Origin: Streptomyces sp. MUM 178J
Lineage (GTDB): Bacteria; Actinomycetota; Actinomycetes; Streptomycetales; Streptomycetaceae
Length of the DNA: 64,000 nucleotides
Direction of reading: 5' to 3'
NCBI RefSeq assembly: GCF_022414575.1
Contig: NZ_JADWYQ010000015.1
Span: 62,001-126,000, forward strand
Positions within the stretch are counted from its first letter, which is position 1. Each line of letters opens with the position of its first letter. The notes below the pieces were generated by a model, which did no database searches, was not told where the DNA came from, and was given only the letters and a program-made list of their open reading frames with translations. The position numbers were made by a program, and so were the translations under genes. Positions 34,364-42,603 of this stretch are shown here, one piece after another.

Positions 34364-35068
34364 TCAGGCGGCGGCGCTGTGGCGTCTGCGGTCGACGGCC
34401 TCGAACTCGACTCGGGTGGTCATCTGCGCGAGCCTGCTGGCGACTCGGTCCCCGAGGTAGGAACGCAGGTCCTTGATCGCCAGGTTGGTCGTGATCAGCG
34501 TGGGGAGTTCGTAGTTGTACCGCCGGTTGATCAGCCGGTACGTGATCTCCTCGACCCACTCGCTCGCCTTGGCCGCGCCGAGGTCGTCGATGATCAGCAG
34601 CGGGCACCGGCTGACGGCCGCCAGCTCCCGCTCACTGTCCACCCCGGGTCGGGGACGGAGATCGGCGTAGAGGTCGGCGGCGGTGGTCGCCCGCCAGCGC
34701 GCGCCGACCCCGCTCTGCACCAGCGCTCGGACTGCGCCGTATGCCTGGTGTGTCTTGCCCGCGCCGACGACCCCGGCCATCAGCAAGCTAGGGCCGGTGG
34801 TGACCTGTCGTCGGGCTCCTCGGCTGGGGGCGACGGCCGCGTCGGTGACCCTCCGGACCCACTCCAGGACCGTGGGGTGGTCGGCGACAGCCGTTTGATA
34901 GCGCGGGGGCATCCCGGCGAGCAGAGCGTCCAGCGGCGAGAAGGGCTCGGCGTCGTCCGGCAGCGCGGCGTCGGCCGGGTCGATGTTGCGGGCGGCCAGG
35001 ATCCGGGCCATGCGCTCCAGCGTGGCTTCGTTGCCGAGGAGCTGAGGTTCGCGGTGACGGGTGTGCAT
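34364..35068 (-). CDS. DnaC/IstB-like ATP-binding helicase loader
   Basis: 234 residues from ATG 35068, overlapping the upstream stop. The AAA+ core has Walker A GVVGAGKTHQAYGAVRAL, Walker B CPLLIIDDLGAAKASEWVEE and sensor-like LPTLITTNLAIKDL, then DRVASRLAQMTTRVEF. DnaC-like proteins load the replicative helicase. Beside a replication-initiation-like gene it should serve element replication. IstB is the main alternative, but there is no istA partner. Confidence 0.8.
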   Translation of the reverse strand: MHTRHREPQLLGNEATLERMARILAARNIDPADAALPDDAEPFSPLDALLAGMPPRYQTAVADHPTVLEWVRRVTDAAVAPSRGARRQVTTGPSLLMAGVVGAGKTHQAYGAVRALVQSGVGARWRATTAADLYADLRPRPGVDSERELAAVSRCPLLIIDDLGAAKASEWVEEITYRLINRRYNYELPTLITTNLAIKDLRSYLGDRVASRLAQMTTRVEFEAVDRRRHSAAA

Positions 35069-36087
35069 CACAGCTCCTCGGCGTAGGCGGCAGAAGCGTT
35101 GGCCGGGTTGGTCCACGCCTGGTGGGCGGGCACGTTAGGCCGGATTCCCGGCCGCGCCAAACCGCCGGGGCGAGCGTTCATCGCCTCGTTGACCATGCTG
35201 GTCAGCACGCTCGGGTGCTTGGGGTTGGCCGTGAAGTTCGCCAGCCCGGCTCGGATGTGCGCCGGTGCGATGCCCTCGTCCAGGAGCTTCTTGATGATCC
35301 GGCCGAGGTGCCCGATCACGTCGCTCGGGGGGCGCTGGTCACACCCGGCGACGTACTCCCCGACGAGGTCCTTGGCGGAGATGCCGGCTGCGGGCGCTGT
35401 GCGCCCCGTAGGGACAAGAGATCCAGGATCCAAGATCCTAGATCCAGGCGCCGAGCCTTCGGGGAGGCTTCGGGGAAGGTTCGGGGAGCCGCCGGAGACA
35501 ACCCTCTGAGCTGCACTTTTAACTCCGGTCCGCCCGGGTGCGCTGCTGGCTGCATCGGCGGCCTCCTGCCGGTCGGCGGCTGGCCCGTCTGCCTGTTCCG
35601 ACACCGTCGAGGAGGGTGCGGCAGGAAGATCGAGAGCCCGGGGTGCCCTCGCCGAGGTCTCAGCGAGTCCTCGGGGAGTGGTGGGCGAGTCCTTCCCCCT
35701 CTGGGAGCAGGAGCCCTTGCAGGGGGCGCATCGGTCGGCAGCCTGGTGCTGCGGGCACGAGGGCAGGCGCGACTGGCTCGGCTTGTCGATCTTCTGGTGC
35801 TCGGACCAGGTCACGATGTGGAGGTAGAGGCGACCGTCGCATCCGGTGTATCGGCAGATCAGTCCGGCGTTCGCGAGCTGGTGGAGGTCGTCTTCGACGT
35901 GGACCGAGGTGTGCTCGGCGCGCAGGGGCCAGAGGAGCCCCGCGATGATCGCGGCGTTGTCCCGGTGGCGACCATGGTCGTCGGCCTGGGTGAGCAGGCC
36001 GAAGAAGGTCCGCTCGGCCGCCACGGTCACTTCGGCGAGCGACTCGGACGTGAACGCCTCCGGCTTGACGGTTCGGATCCGGGCCAT
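35068..36087 (-). CDS. Replication-initiation / replisome-organiser-like protein
   Basis: 339 residues from ATG 36087. The N-terminal 100 residues (RIRTVKPEAFTSESLAEVTV, FFGLLTQADDHGRHRDNAAI, GCDGRLYLHIVTWSEHQKID) match the winged-helix N-terminus of phage and ICE replication proteins. A disordered middle contains a CPxHx...CxxCxxxC cysteine cluster (about 110-127). The C-terminus is helical (IIKKLLDEGIAPAHIRAGLA). Directly upstream of the DnaC-like gene, the pair resembles phage initiator/loader modules. The start overlaps its neighbour by an ATGA-type junction. Confidence 0.7.
   Translation of the reverse strand: MARIRTVKPEAFTSESLAEVTVAAERTFFGLLTQADDHGRHRDNAAIIAGLLWPLRAEHTSVHVEDDLHQLANAGLICRYTGCDGRLYLHIVTWSEHQKIDKPSQSRLPSCPQHQAADRCAPCKGSCSQRGKDSPTTPRGLAETSARAPRALDLPAAPSSTVSEQADGPAADRQEAADAASSAPGRTGVKSAAQRVVSGGSPNLPRSLPEGSAPGSRILDPGSLVPTGRTAPAAGISAKDLVGEYVAGCDQRPPSDVIGHLGRIIKKLLDEGIAPAHIRAGLANFTANPKHPSVLTSMVNEAMNARPGGLARPGIRPNVPAHQAWTNPANASAAYAEEL
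35419..35448. repeat. GATCC-based short tandem repeat in the replication gene
   Basis: GATCCAGG, GATCCAAG, GATCCTAG and GATCCAGG units lie back to back in the disordered linker, where they encode RILDPGSL-type residues on the - strand. Such repeats are often seen in this position in element initiators and may act as iterons. Confidence 0.4.
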
Positions 36088-36088
36088 C

Positions 36089-36415
36089 TCAGCGGCCCCG
36101 CTCAGCGGCGACCAGGTCGCTGCGGGTCAGGGTGGCGTCGGCAAGGCAGAAGGTGTAGGGGCGCATCCAATCCACCTCCGGCCAGACCCGCAGGATCCAG
36201 CGTGCCACGACCCTGGCGGTCGGGCGGCCCAGCTCCAGGGTCCTTCCGGCCTGGTCCTTGACGACGGCGTGCAGATGAGGCCACGTCCGTGTCGGGTCGG
36301 TGAGGCTGACCCGGATCGTGGCCGCCCCCGGGATCATGTCGGCGAGCTGTGCGGCGAGGCGGCGCGGACGGCCGTCGTCCGCGCAGGCCGGGCTTCCGCT
36401 CGGCGTGGCGAGCAT
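36089..36415 (-). CDS. Small hypothetical protein at the head of the mob/replication operon
   Basis: 108 residues from ATG 36415, ending two bases before the initiator-like gene starts. It reads AAQLADMIPGAATIRVSLTD, RTWPHLHAVVKDQAGRTLEL and RVVARWILRVWPEVDWMRP. This looks like a small alpha/beta domain of the sort found ahead of replication genes in Streptomyces elements. No motif gives a function. Confidence 0.58.
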   Translation of the reverse strand: MLATPSGSPACADDGRPRRLAAQLADMIPGAATIRVSLTDPTRTWPHLHAVVKDQAGRTLELGRPTARVVARWILRVWPEVDWMRPYTFCLADATLTRSDLVAAERGR

Positions 36416-36971
36416 GCGATACTCCGTTGTTCGAAGGAGCGCGGTGCGGCGGTCTCGTGCAAGAAGCCCTGCCGCCCGCGTGATGTGTAATTGGCGCCCC
36501 TCGGGGTGCCAGCCCGGCGCTTGGGAGTTGGTAGCTCCTCGGCGCCGGTTTCAGTTTCGGGGTCAGATCACGGGTCGTATGCCGGTATCTGTCCCGCCTC
36601 CTTTTCGCTGGTCATCGGCCCCTTTCCGGGGCGCTGCCCGGCGTGGGACGACGAACATACGTAGACCCCGCGGACAAGTCCATCCCGTTGTCCGGAAGAT
36701 CGTTTGCGGTCGTCTTACTCCGTGTCGGCCGCTCTCAGGAGGGCGATGCAGACGTGGATCCACGCCGACCAGCAAGCGCCGCAAGCGCTTGCCGCGTGAG
36801 CGGTTATGGCATACGAATATGCACAGAGGTCCCCCAGGGCTCGGCACCGTAGAATCGGGCCTGATCAACAGGTGCGATACGGAAACGTACGTCAGTTTCG
36901 AAAATGCATCAACCCTGGCTTACAGTTGACCCCGACACCGAGCCCATCGCCACCTCGCACCAGGAGTCCCA
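36416..36971. promoter_or_regulatory. Divergent control region with palindromic operator candidates
   Basis: This 556-base gap separates the - strand mob/replication operon from the XRE gene and must hold both promoters. GCAAGCGCTTGC (36781-36792) is a perfect 12-base palindrome with a half-site GCAAGCG at 36772. GCATACGAATATGC (36809-36822) is a second inverted repeat. Both are good candidate sites for the XRE protein. No gene is convincing inside the gap. Confidence 0.45.
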
Positions 36972-37853
36972 GTGCCCCCTCGCCAGTTCGACGGCAGCCG
37001 CGTGCGTGCTGTCCGCCGACGCAGGGACATGCACCAGAGGCAGCTGGGCGAACTGGTGGGCGTCAGCGGTGCCACCGTCGCACGATGGGAATCCGGGAAG
37101 GATTTTCCCAAGGGCGAGAAGCTGCCGGCGATCGCCACGGCGCTCAACGAACCACTCGACGAACTGTTCCCCCACGACGGGCCGCCGGACCTACAGCTCC
37201 TACGCTGCGACGCCGGTCTCAGCGTGGCGGAGGCCACCGAAATCATCGGCGCAAGCCGGGGGCCGGTGAGCAACGCCGAGTCCGGGCGGCGCAGGCTCAA
37301 CGCCAGCTATGTGAAGCCGCTGGCGGCGGCGTACGGGGTGACCGAGGAGGAGCTGCTCGCGGCGCAGGATCGCTCGTTCGGCATTCGCACCACCGCCCCA
37401 CATGGCGATCAAGAGGTCGCGCCTCGCACGATCGGAGAAAAGATCAACTTTCTCCTGCAGTACGGTTCCACCGGCGAGGAGGCGCTCTCCGACGCGGAGA
37501 TCGCGCGACTCGTCAACGAGCATGCGCCGACCGCAGCCGTCACCGCCGAGGACATCGGCGAGCTGCGCGACGGAACCGAAACCGCGACATCGGATGAAGT
37601 GCGCGCCGGCCTGGCGCACGCCTTCCAGGTCCCCGCCTGGCTGTTCGGCGATGACGCCGAACTAAGCCCCATGGTCCAGGAGTTCCTGGAGGCTGTTCGC
37701 TTCATCGACTCGATTCACCAGGGACACATCCTCGGCCTGGCCGCACGCGGCAGCGAGATACTCTCCCGGAGATCGATGGCCGACATCAACAGGCTCGTAG
37801 GAGAGCTGCGGCACGCACTGTCCGAGGTTCAGGACAAAGAGCAGCCCCGCTAG
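36972..37853 (+). CDS. XRE-family regulator with tandem HTH domains
   Basis: GTG 36972 after AGGAG; 293 residues. The first HTH is about 10-65 (RRRDMHQRQLGELVGVSGAT, VARWESGKDFPKGEKL). A second is about 75-130 (LRCDAGLSVAEATEIIGASR, GPVSNAESGRRRL). A third region (IGEKINFLLQYGSTGEEALS, SDAEIARLVNEHAPTAAV) resembles the EspR/Rv-type XRE domain. It is transcribed away from the replication operon across a shared control region, so it is the likely switch for the element, binding the palindromes upstream. A strong terminator follows. Confidence 0.8.
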   Translation: MPPRQFDGSRVRAVRRRRDMHQRQLGELVGVSGATVARWESGKDFPKGEKLPAIATALNEPLDELFPHDGPPDLQLLRCDAGLSVAEATEIIGASRGPVSNAESGRRRLNASYVKPLAAAYGVTEEELLAAQDRSFGIRTTAPHGDQEVAPRTIGEKINFLLQYGSTGEEALSDAEIARLVNEHAPTAAVTAEDIGELRDGTETATSDEVRAGLAHAFQVPAWLFGDDAELSPMVQEFLEAVRFIDSIHQGHILGLAARGSEILSRRSMADINRLVGELRHALSEVQDKEQPR

Positions 37854-37977
37854 ACTAGTAGCGGGCGGGTGGAGATCAGTTGCGGTACCGCCGCCTTGCG
37901 GGCGCGTCCGAAGACCCCTGACCGCCATCGCTCCTCGACTCTGGCCGGACCAGCACACTTCTCGGACCGGATGCACG

Positions 37978-38023
37978 AAGGGACTACGGCTCGGCCTCCG
38001 GGGAGGCCGAGCCGTAGTCCCTT
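37978..38023. terminator. 22-bp perfect stem, bidirectional terminator
   Basis: AAGGGACTACGGCTCGGCCT and its complement form a 22-bp perfect stem with a tight GG-rich loop, 25 bases from the end of the HAD gene and 125 bases after the XRE stop. Placed between convergent genes, it can stop both. Confidence 0.75.
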
Positions 38024-38047
38024 CCTACGGACAGAATCGACGCCGAT

Positions 38048-38677
38048 CTATGAAGCGGCCAGGTCGACGTCCAACAGCTCGGACAGGGCTGCGACCGTCT
38101 GCTTCGGGTCCTGGTTGTGCACTCCCGCGAGGCCGAGCTGCTCCGCTGCCTGGACGTACGCCTCGGTGTCATCGACGAAGACGCACTCTTCGGCAGGCAG
38201 GCCCATCAGCTTCAGCGTGGTCTCGAAGAGCTGGGCGTCGGGCTTGCGCATCATGTGGTGCTCGCTGATGACGACGACGTCGTACAGCTTCTCCAGCTCG
38301 TAGCCCGCATACAGGTCCCACGGCTCCAGGCCCACGGAATTCGACAGGATGCCGACCTTGATCCCGGCCCGGCGTGCTGCGGCGGCAGCGTCGATCAGCA
38401 GCGGCTCAGGGCGGAGGTCGCCGAAGATCCTCCCCATCAGCCCGTCCGCCGGCACATTCAGCATCCTGCCGGCGAACTCGTTCCACTCGCGCTGGGACAC
38501 CACTCCGCGTTCCAGATCACTGGTGATCCGGACGCCCTCCGGGTCCTTGTACAGGGCAGTGAGGCAGGCCCCCTGGGGAAGCCCTTCACGCTGCTCGAAC
38601 GCCAACACAGCGGGCAGCAGGGGGGTGGTGAGAACGCCTCCGAAATCAAGAATGAGGCCGGTACGGCGGTTGGACAT
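38048..38677 (-). CDS. HAD-superfamily hydrolase (subfamily IA)
   Basis: ATG 38677 gives 209 residues, the usual length. Motif I is ILDFGGVLTTP (nucleophile Asp in DFGGV), motif II VGILSNSVG, motif III the Lys in MMRKPDAQLF, and motif IV CVFVDDTEAYVQAAEQLG. The DFGGV form, with Gly in place of the second Asp, occurs in the epoxide-hydrolase-N/haloacid branch as well as in phosphatases, so the substrate cannot be named. It is a single gene between two terminators. Confidence 0.8.
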   Translation of the reverse strand: MSNRRTGLILDFGGVLTTPLLPAVLAFEQREGLPQGACLTALYKDPEGVRITSDLERGVVSQREWNEFAGRMLNVPADGLMGRIFGDLRPEPLLIDAAAAARRAGIKVGILSNSVGLEPWDLYAGYELEKLYDVVVISEHHMMRKPDAQLFETTLKLMGLPAEECVFVDDTEAYVQAAEQLGLAGVHNQDPKQTVAALSELLDVDLAAS

Positions 38678-38794
38678 GCGGGGAACTCCATTGCTGAGAT
38701 TTCGGACGCCTATCCAGACCGGACAGCGTCGCGGACCCGGCGTACATGGCGGTCGCAGAAGCTGCGCATCGCAGGCCAGGAAGTGCACTTACAG

Positions 38795-38819
38795 GGCGGA
38801 GAAAAACCTCTTTTCCGCC
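38795..38819 (-). terminator. Probable intrinsic terminator after the MAB_1171c-like gene
   Basis: GGCGGA at 38795-38800 pairs with TCCGCC at 38814-38819, with A-rich and T-rich inner arms extending the stem. On the - strand it lies about 140 bases beyond the stop at 38959. The stretch 38678-38958 otherwise holds nothing recognised apart from the presumed promoter of the HAD gene. Confidence 0.5.
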
Positions 38820-38958
38820 TTGCCCACGGTACCAGTCGCGACCACATGCCCGGTGGTGCCGAATCTCACGCAAGCCTTACAAGATCGCATCTCTGAGTGA
38901 CAGGGCACACACGCCGAAAACACGGATACGGCAACCCGACGCACCCCGTGCTCCAGAA

Positions 38959-40236
38959 CTACCGCCGAGATTCCGATTCCAGCTTCTCGGAGTCAAGAAG
39001 AACTTCTCGCGCTTGGTCACCGGTGATCTGCGTGTAGACCGTGCTGACTCGCACGTACCACGCAGCTTCACTTTCGGTGTCCACGAACGGCTTGTCTCTC
39101 ATCAGGGTGGCCGAAGACGGCCTGACGGATTCCGCGTTAGCGGCAAGAAGGCCAGCCTTTATCCAGTATGCCTCCGCAGCAGGCTCGGGATCGGAGTGTG
39201 GGGACGTCTTGTCCTCCGCAGCAAACATCAAGTCGCGTGGCACGTAGTAGCGCAGTTTCTCGCAGGCGTCGGAGATATCCTGCGTCCATCGGTCCAAGCG
39301 AACATCAATGGGGACGCGGAACTGCAAGAGTTCCGTGATCCGTCGACTGGGCGGGTACAGGCTTGTTCCGGGAAAAGCCTCGACTAGATCGAACCAGAGC
39401 GGATAGATCAATTTCAGGGTTCGGAACGTCTTCCATCGCGCAGCAGCCGCGCGGGTCGTCGGGATGCTTGCCCCTACTGCGACGATAACGAAAAGGAGAT
39501 TCATCCAGATCGCAGTGGCATCAACCAGGAATCGCACCGTCGATTGACTGAGCGGGAATACTACGGCACTCCACAAGATGGCAATTCTGGCTATCGTGTG
39601 AACGAGCCCCATCCACATCGCGAAACCCATCAAACCGAGCCCGACGCGCATGCTCGTGCTCTCAGCTCGGCGTGCCGCCCTCGTCCACTGATAGCCGCAT
39701 ACGGCGGTGGTGACTAGCGGAAAGAAATAGAACACGGTCATGTAGACCGCGACGCCCCATTCTCCCGCATGGTCAACGAGAAAGTCCTCGCTCGGCCGAT
39801 CTCGTTGGACAACGGTAAAGAAGAGGATCGCGAGCAGCACCACACCGACGGCTCCGGCCTTGTACGACGCTCGGGCGATCCACCGTGAGAACTCCACGTG
39901 CCTGGGCACGACCGCCTCAGCGGTCTTGCCGTAGCTGGTGGCGACATAGGTCAGGGCCGCCATGATCGCCGCCGTGCTGGCAAAGTGCCGGAGCAGGGCA
40001 CTGAGATCGACCACCGGAATGCGATCGACCGCGTCCATTGCTGCTGGGGTGTATAGACACAGGGCCACTGCAAACCCGGCGTAGCCGCCCCAGAGCGCCC
40101 TACGATGCGCATCGCCATACCTGACAGCCGGGAAACGCCAGATGGAGATCAGCGTCATGACTGCAGCAGTGAAGTATTTGAAGGAGTCGAACACGGAATC
40201 AGTCGATCTATAGATGCCACACCTGTCGCCGCTCAC
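38959..40236 (-). CDS. MAB_1171c-like polytopic membrane protein
   Basis: 425 residues from GTG 40236. About seven transmembrane helices span residues 15-265 (YFTAAVMTLISIWRF, GGYAGFAVALCLYTPAA, AGAVGVVLLAILFFTVV, WMNLLFVIVAVGAS). A cytoplasmic C-terminal domain follows with KTFRTLKLIYPLWFDLVEAF, the recurring signature of MAB_1171c/DUF6545 proteins. In Streptomyces these are usually paired with an ImmA/IrrE-type protease and an XRE regulator; here the protease gene is 52 bases upstream. A sensing or transport role is suggested but unproven. Confidence 0.72.
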   Translation of the reverse strand: MSGDRCGIYRSTDSVFDSFKYFTAAVMTLISIWRFPAVRYGDAHRRALWGGYAGFAVALCLYTPAAMDAVDRIPVVDLSALLRHFASTAAIMAALTYVATSYGKTAEAVVPRHVEFSRWIARASYKAGAVGVVLLAILFFTVVQRDRPSEDFLVDHAGEWGVAVYMTVFYFFPLVTTAVCGYQWTRAARRAESTSMRVGLGLMGFAMWMGLVHTIARIAILWSAVVFPLSQSTVRFLVDATAIWMNLLFVIVAVGASIPTTRAAAARWKTFRTLKLIYPLWFDLVEAFPGTSLYPPSRRITELLQFRVPIDVRLDRWTQDISDACEKLRYYVPRDLMFAAEDKTSPHSDPEPAAEAYWIKAGLLAANAESVRPSSATLMRDKPFVDTESEAAWYVRVSTVYTQITGDQAREVLLDSEKLESESRR

Positions 40237-40288
40237 GGGCCCTGCAGAGTGCAGACTTGGTCAGTGCGAGATTGCGGATCGTGTGGAG

Positions 40289-40843
40289 CTACCGCCGACG
40301 CCGCGGCGGGGCAACCGGATGCGCCAACGAATACTCCAACAGGCTGATCACATCGTCTCCGGTAGCAGACTGGCGACGTGCCAGGCGCTTGATCAATGAC
40401 GCTGAAAGCTCGGCCTGCTTCTCCTCGTGGCTGTCGAAATCTACGCGCGCTTGAATGAGGGCTGATGGGTAGCGCCGAAGCACTTCTTGCCGGATACGCT
40501 CAGGGACGTAGCGCTCGATTTCCACGGCCGTCAGAGAGGTGCCGTGATCCATCCACTCATGCGCGATCTCATGGAGGATTACGTGTTCTGTTTGATTTCT
40601 GCTTGAGCGGCGACGATAGAGAATGATGGTCGCCTCGGGAGTTTTCACCCGAAGGCCGCACGCTGTCCCTAGGCCCCCGTCGGGGTCGTCCAGTGGGACC
40701 AACTGGATCTGACGCCTCAGCGCGCTTTCCATATTGCTCACCAGCGTCTCGACGCTGAAGGGGGTTGGTATAGGGAGATCAGCGAGCTTCCTCTCGCATT
40801 CCCTCACAAGGGCGCGACGTGAAGGATCCCTACGCCAACGCAT
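40289..40843 (-). CDS. ImmA/IrrE-family metallopeptidase
   Basis: ATG 40843 gives 184 residues. HVILHEIAHEWMDH (HExxH at 91-95) is the zinc protease motif. ATIILYRRRSSRNQTEHVIL before it and the later SHEEKQAELSASLIKRLA (third-ligand region) complete the ImmA pattern. ImmA cleaves XRE-type repressors of ICEs and phages. No XRE gene is adjacent here, but one lies at 36972. It forms an operon with the membrane protein downstream. Confidence 0.82.
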   Translation of the reverse strand: MRWRRDPSRRALVRECERKLADLPIPTPFSVETLVSNMESALRRQIQLVPLDDPDGGLGTACGLRVKTPEATIILYRRRSSRNQTEHVILHEIAHEWMDHGTSLTAVEIERYVPERIRQEVLRRYPSALIQARVDFDSHEEKQAELSASLIKRLARRQSATGDDVISLLEYSLAHPVAPPRRRR

Positions 40844-41244
40844 AGTCGCTCCATTCTCACTGCAGACCCCATACCTCAACGCGCGTACGCGAGGCGCTGG
40901 CAGGCTGGAGCCGTATTCGATGCGCACGGTGCTGGACCGGCACGCACTGTCCGCGCCTAAGCGTACAAGGGGGATTAAGTGACCATGAGAGAAGAACGTG
41001 TTACAAAGGTCACCCGGGCGTGACGGATCACTAGGGCAAGGCAAGATCAAAAGCGGCCGGTGACCTCTCCCATTGATCTTGAAATGCCTTTGGAGTCCGC
41101 TCTCGGGAGGCACTCTATTTCTCACCAAGCACCGTTGCCCAGAAAGCCCGAGGACCTTCGCTAACCCGTCGCCTAAATAACCTAGTTGACGGCCGATAAT
41201 GCAACGAGGCGTCCAACAGGAAGGGTTGCGTTCGCGCGGATGTC
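40844..41244. promoter_or_regulatory. 400-base gap ahead of the ImmA gene
   Basis: No gene is supported. CAAGATCAA (41042-41050) and its complement TTGATCTTG (41073-41081) form a 9-bp inverted repeat with a 22-base spacer, perhaps an operator or the stem ending the biosynthetic operon. The GC content is lower here than in the flanks. Confidence 0.35.
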
Positions 41245-42009
41245 TCAGTGGTGCTGATCAAGGAGACGTTCGGCTCGCGCCAGATCCTCGGGAGTGTCTA
41301 CTGCCACTCCGTCGTCCAGGACGGGCACCATCCGTACGGCGTGGCCGTGTTCGACGAAGCGCAGCATCTCCACTCCCTCGGCACGCTCCAAGGGCCCCTG
41401 CTGGAGCCGCCGGAAGTGCTGGAGAGCCTCGCCGGTGAAGCCGTAGAGGCCCAGTTGGCGCAGGTACTTCGGCCGGTCGCCCCTGGGGTACGGGATGGGC
41501 TGGCGCGAGAACATGAGGGCCTCGCTGCGAGCCGTGACGACGACCTTGACGACGTTGTGGTCCAGGACGGCGCCGACATCGACCAGCTCGGTGTAGGCGT
41601 TCACGGCGAGGGTGCTGGGCGGAGTGAATTCCAGGGCTTCGGAGACGTCGTTGATGGCGGTCGGCGAGATGAACGGCTCGTCGCCCTGGACGTTGATGTA
41701 TCCGTCGGCTGGCAGGCGTGCGGCTACCTCCGCGACGCGGTCGGTGCCGGTGAGGTGCTCCCCGGTACGGATGCTGTCGATGCCGAGTTTGCGGCACTCC
41801 GCTTCGATGCGTTCGTCGTCCGTCGCGACGATGGCTCCGTCGAGGAGTTTGGCCTCCAGGCAGCGCTGGTGGACGTGCCAGAGCAGCGGCTTGCCGCCGA
41901 GGAGGGCCAGTGGTTTGCCGGGGAAGCGGGAGGCACCCCAGCGGCACGGTATGACGGCGATGTGCCGGCGGCGTTGGGCGTCGGTCTGTCGGGCTGTGGT
42001 GGCGGCCAC
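41245..42009 (-). CDS. KdsB-like CMP-sugar (3-deoxy-octulosonate-type) cytidylyltransferase
   Basis: 254 residues. The nucleotidyltransferase core is plain: VIPCRWGASRFPGKPLALLG (activator loop), AIVATDDERIEAECRKLG, GTDRVAEVAARL, INVQGDEPFISPTAI and SRQPIPYPRGDRPKYLRQLG, all diagnostic of CMP-Kdo synthetase. The enzyme transfers CMP from CTP to the anomeric hydroxyl of a 2-keto sugar acid. Gram-positive bacteria make no Kdo, so the substrate here is likely a different ulosonic acid. It is the last gene of the 14-gene cluster. Confidence 0.84.
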   Translation of the reverse strand: MAATTARQTDAQRRRHIAVIPCRWGASRFPGKPLALLGGKPLLWHVHQRCLEAKLLDGAIVATDDERIEAECRKLGIDSIRTGEHLTGTDRVAEVAARLPADGYINVQGDEPFISPTAINDVSEALEFTPPSTLAVNAYTELVDVGAVLDHNVVKVVVTARSEALMFSRQPIPYPRGDRPKYLRQLGLYGFTGEALQHFRRLQQGPLERAEGVEMLRFVEHGHAVRMVPVLDDGVAVDTPEDLARAERLLDQHH

Positions 42010-42042
42010 GGCGTCCTCCCGGTGGTCGGCTTCGGGCAGGCT

Positions 42043-42603
42043 TCAGGTGAGCTGGGCGAGCTTGGCGCGGACGGTGGGTGAGGAAGTGGTCGCGAACGGC
42101 CGCCACTGGTAGCCGTCGACCTCCTCCTCCTGCAGCACCACCGCGTGATCGGTCGCGAGTTGGAAGGCCCAGCGGAAGTCCACGTGGTGGTGGGCCGGCT
42201 CGTTCTTCGACGGGTTCGCGTCGATCGCGTGCACGTCGATGTCGAGGGGGATGTCCTCGTTGCCGACGAGGGGGACCACGGCGCTCGGCGGGATGCCGGC
42301 CTCCTCGTGCAGTTCGCGCAGGGCGGCGTCGCGCAGGCGCTGGTCGGACGGTTCGTTGTGCCCGCCGGGCGCCAGAAGTTTCCCGTACGCCTTGTGCAGG
42401 ATGTGGAGCACGTGCCGTTCACCGTTGATGACGATGGCGCTGCAGGTCACGTGGGCGGGGAAGGTCTTGCGGCTGGTGGGATCGTCCGTGCCCGCGAGTA
42501 CGTCGAAGAGCATCGTCAGGGAGGCGCGCTCGTCCGGGTGGCGGGCGAGGTACGCCTCGGTGACGGTGCGGACGTGTCCGGTGGAGGGTGGCAACGAGGT
42601 CAC
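42043..42603 (-). CDS. NUDIX hydrolase
   Basis: GTG 42603 overlaps the preceding stop (GTGA); 186 residues. The Nudix box reads PGGHNEPSDQRLRDAALREL then HEEAGI, the longer-spaced form common in bacterial Nudix enzymes. TCSAIVINGERHVLHILHKA is the first strand pair. These enzymes cleave nucleoside-diphosphate-X bonds. In this cluster it could release a nucleotide-linked intermediate or clean up faulty nucleotides. The exact substrate is not readable. Confidence 0.8.
   Translation of the reverse strand: MTSLPPSTGHVRTVTEAYLARHPDERASLTMLFDVLAGTDDPTSRKTFPAHVTCSAIVINGERHVLHILHKAYGKLLAPGGHNEPSDQRLRDAALRELHEEAGIPPSAVVPLVGNEDIPLDIDVHAIDANPSKNEPAHHHVDFRWAFQLATDHAVVLQEEEVDGYQWRPFATTSSPTVRAKLAQLT

Noticed and set aside
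34364..35068. IstB of an IS21 element
   Set aside because: No istA gene or IS21 ends are nearby, and the upstream gene is a replication-initiation-like protein, which favours a DnaC-type loader.
37978..38023. Possible attachment site or regulatory repeat
   Set aside because: The perfect stem lies between two convergent stops, so a bidirectional terminator is the simpler reading.
41245..42009. Reading the KdsB homologue as evidence of Gram-negative origin
   Set aside because: Base composition, codon use and overlapping neighbours match the rest of the actinobacterial cluster.
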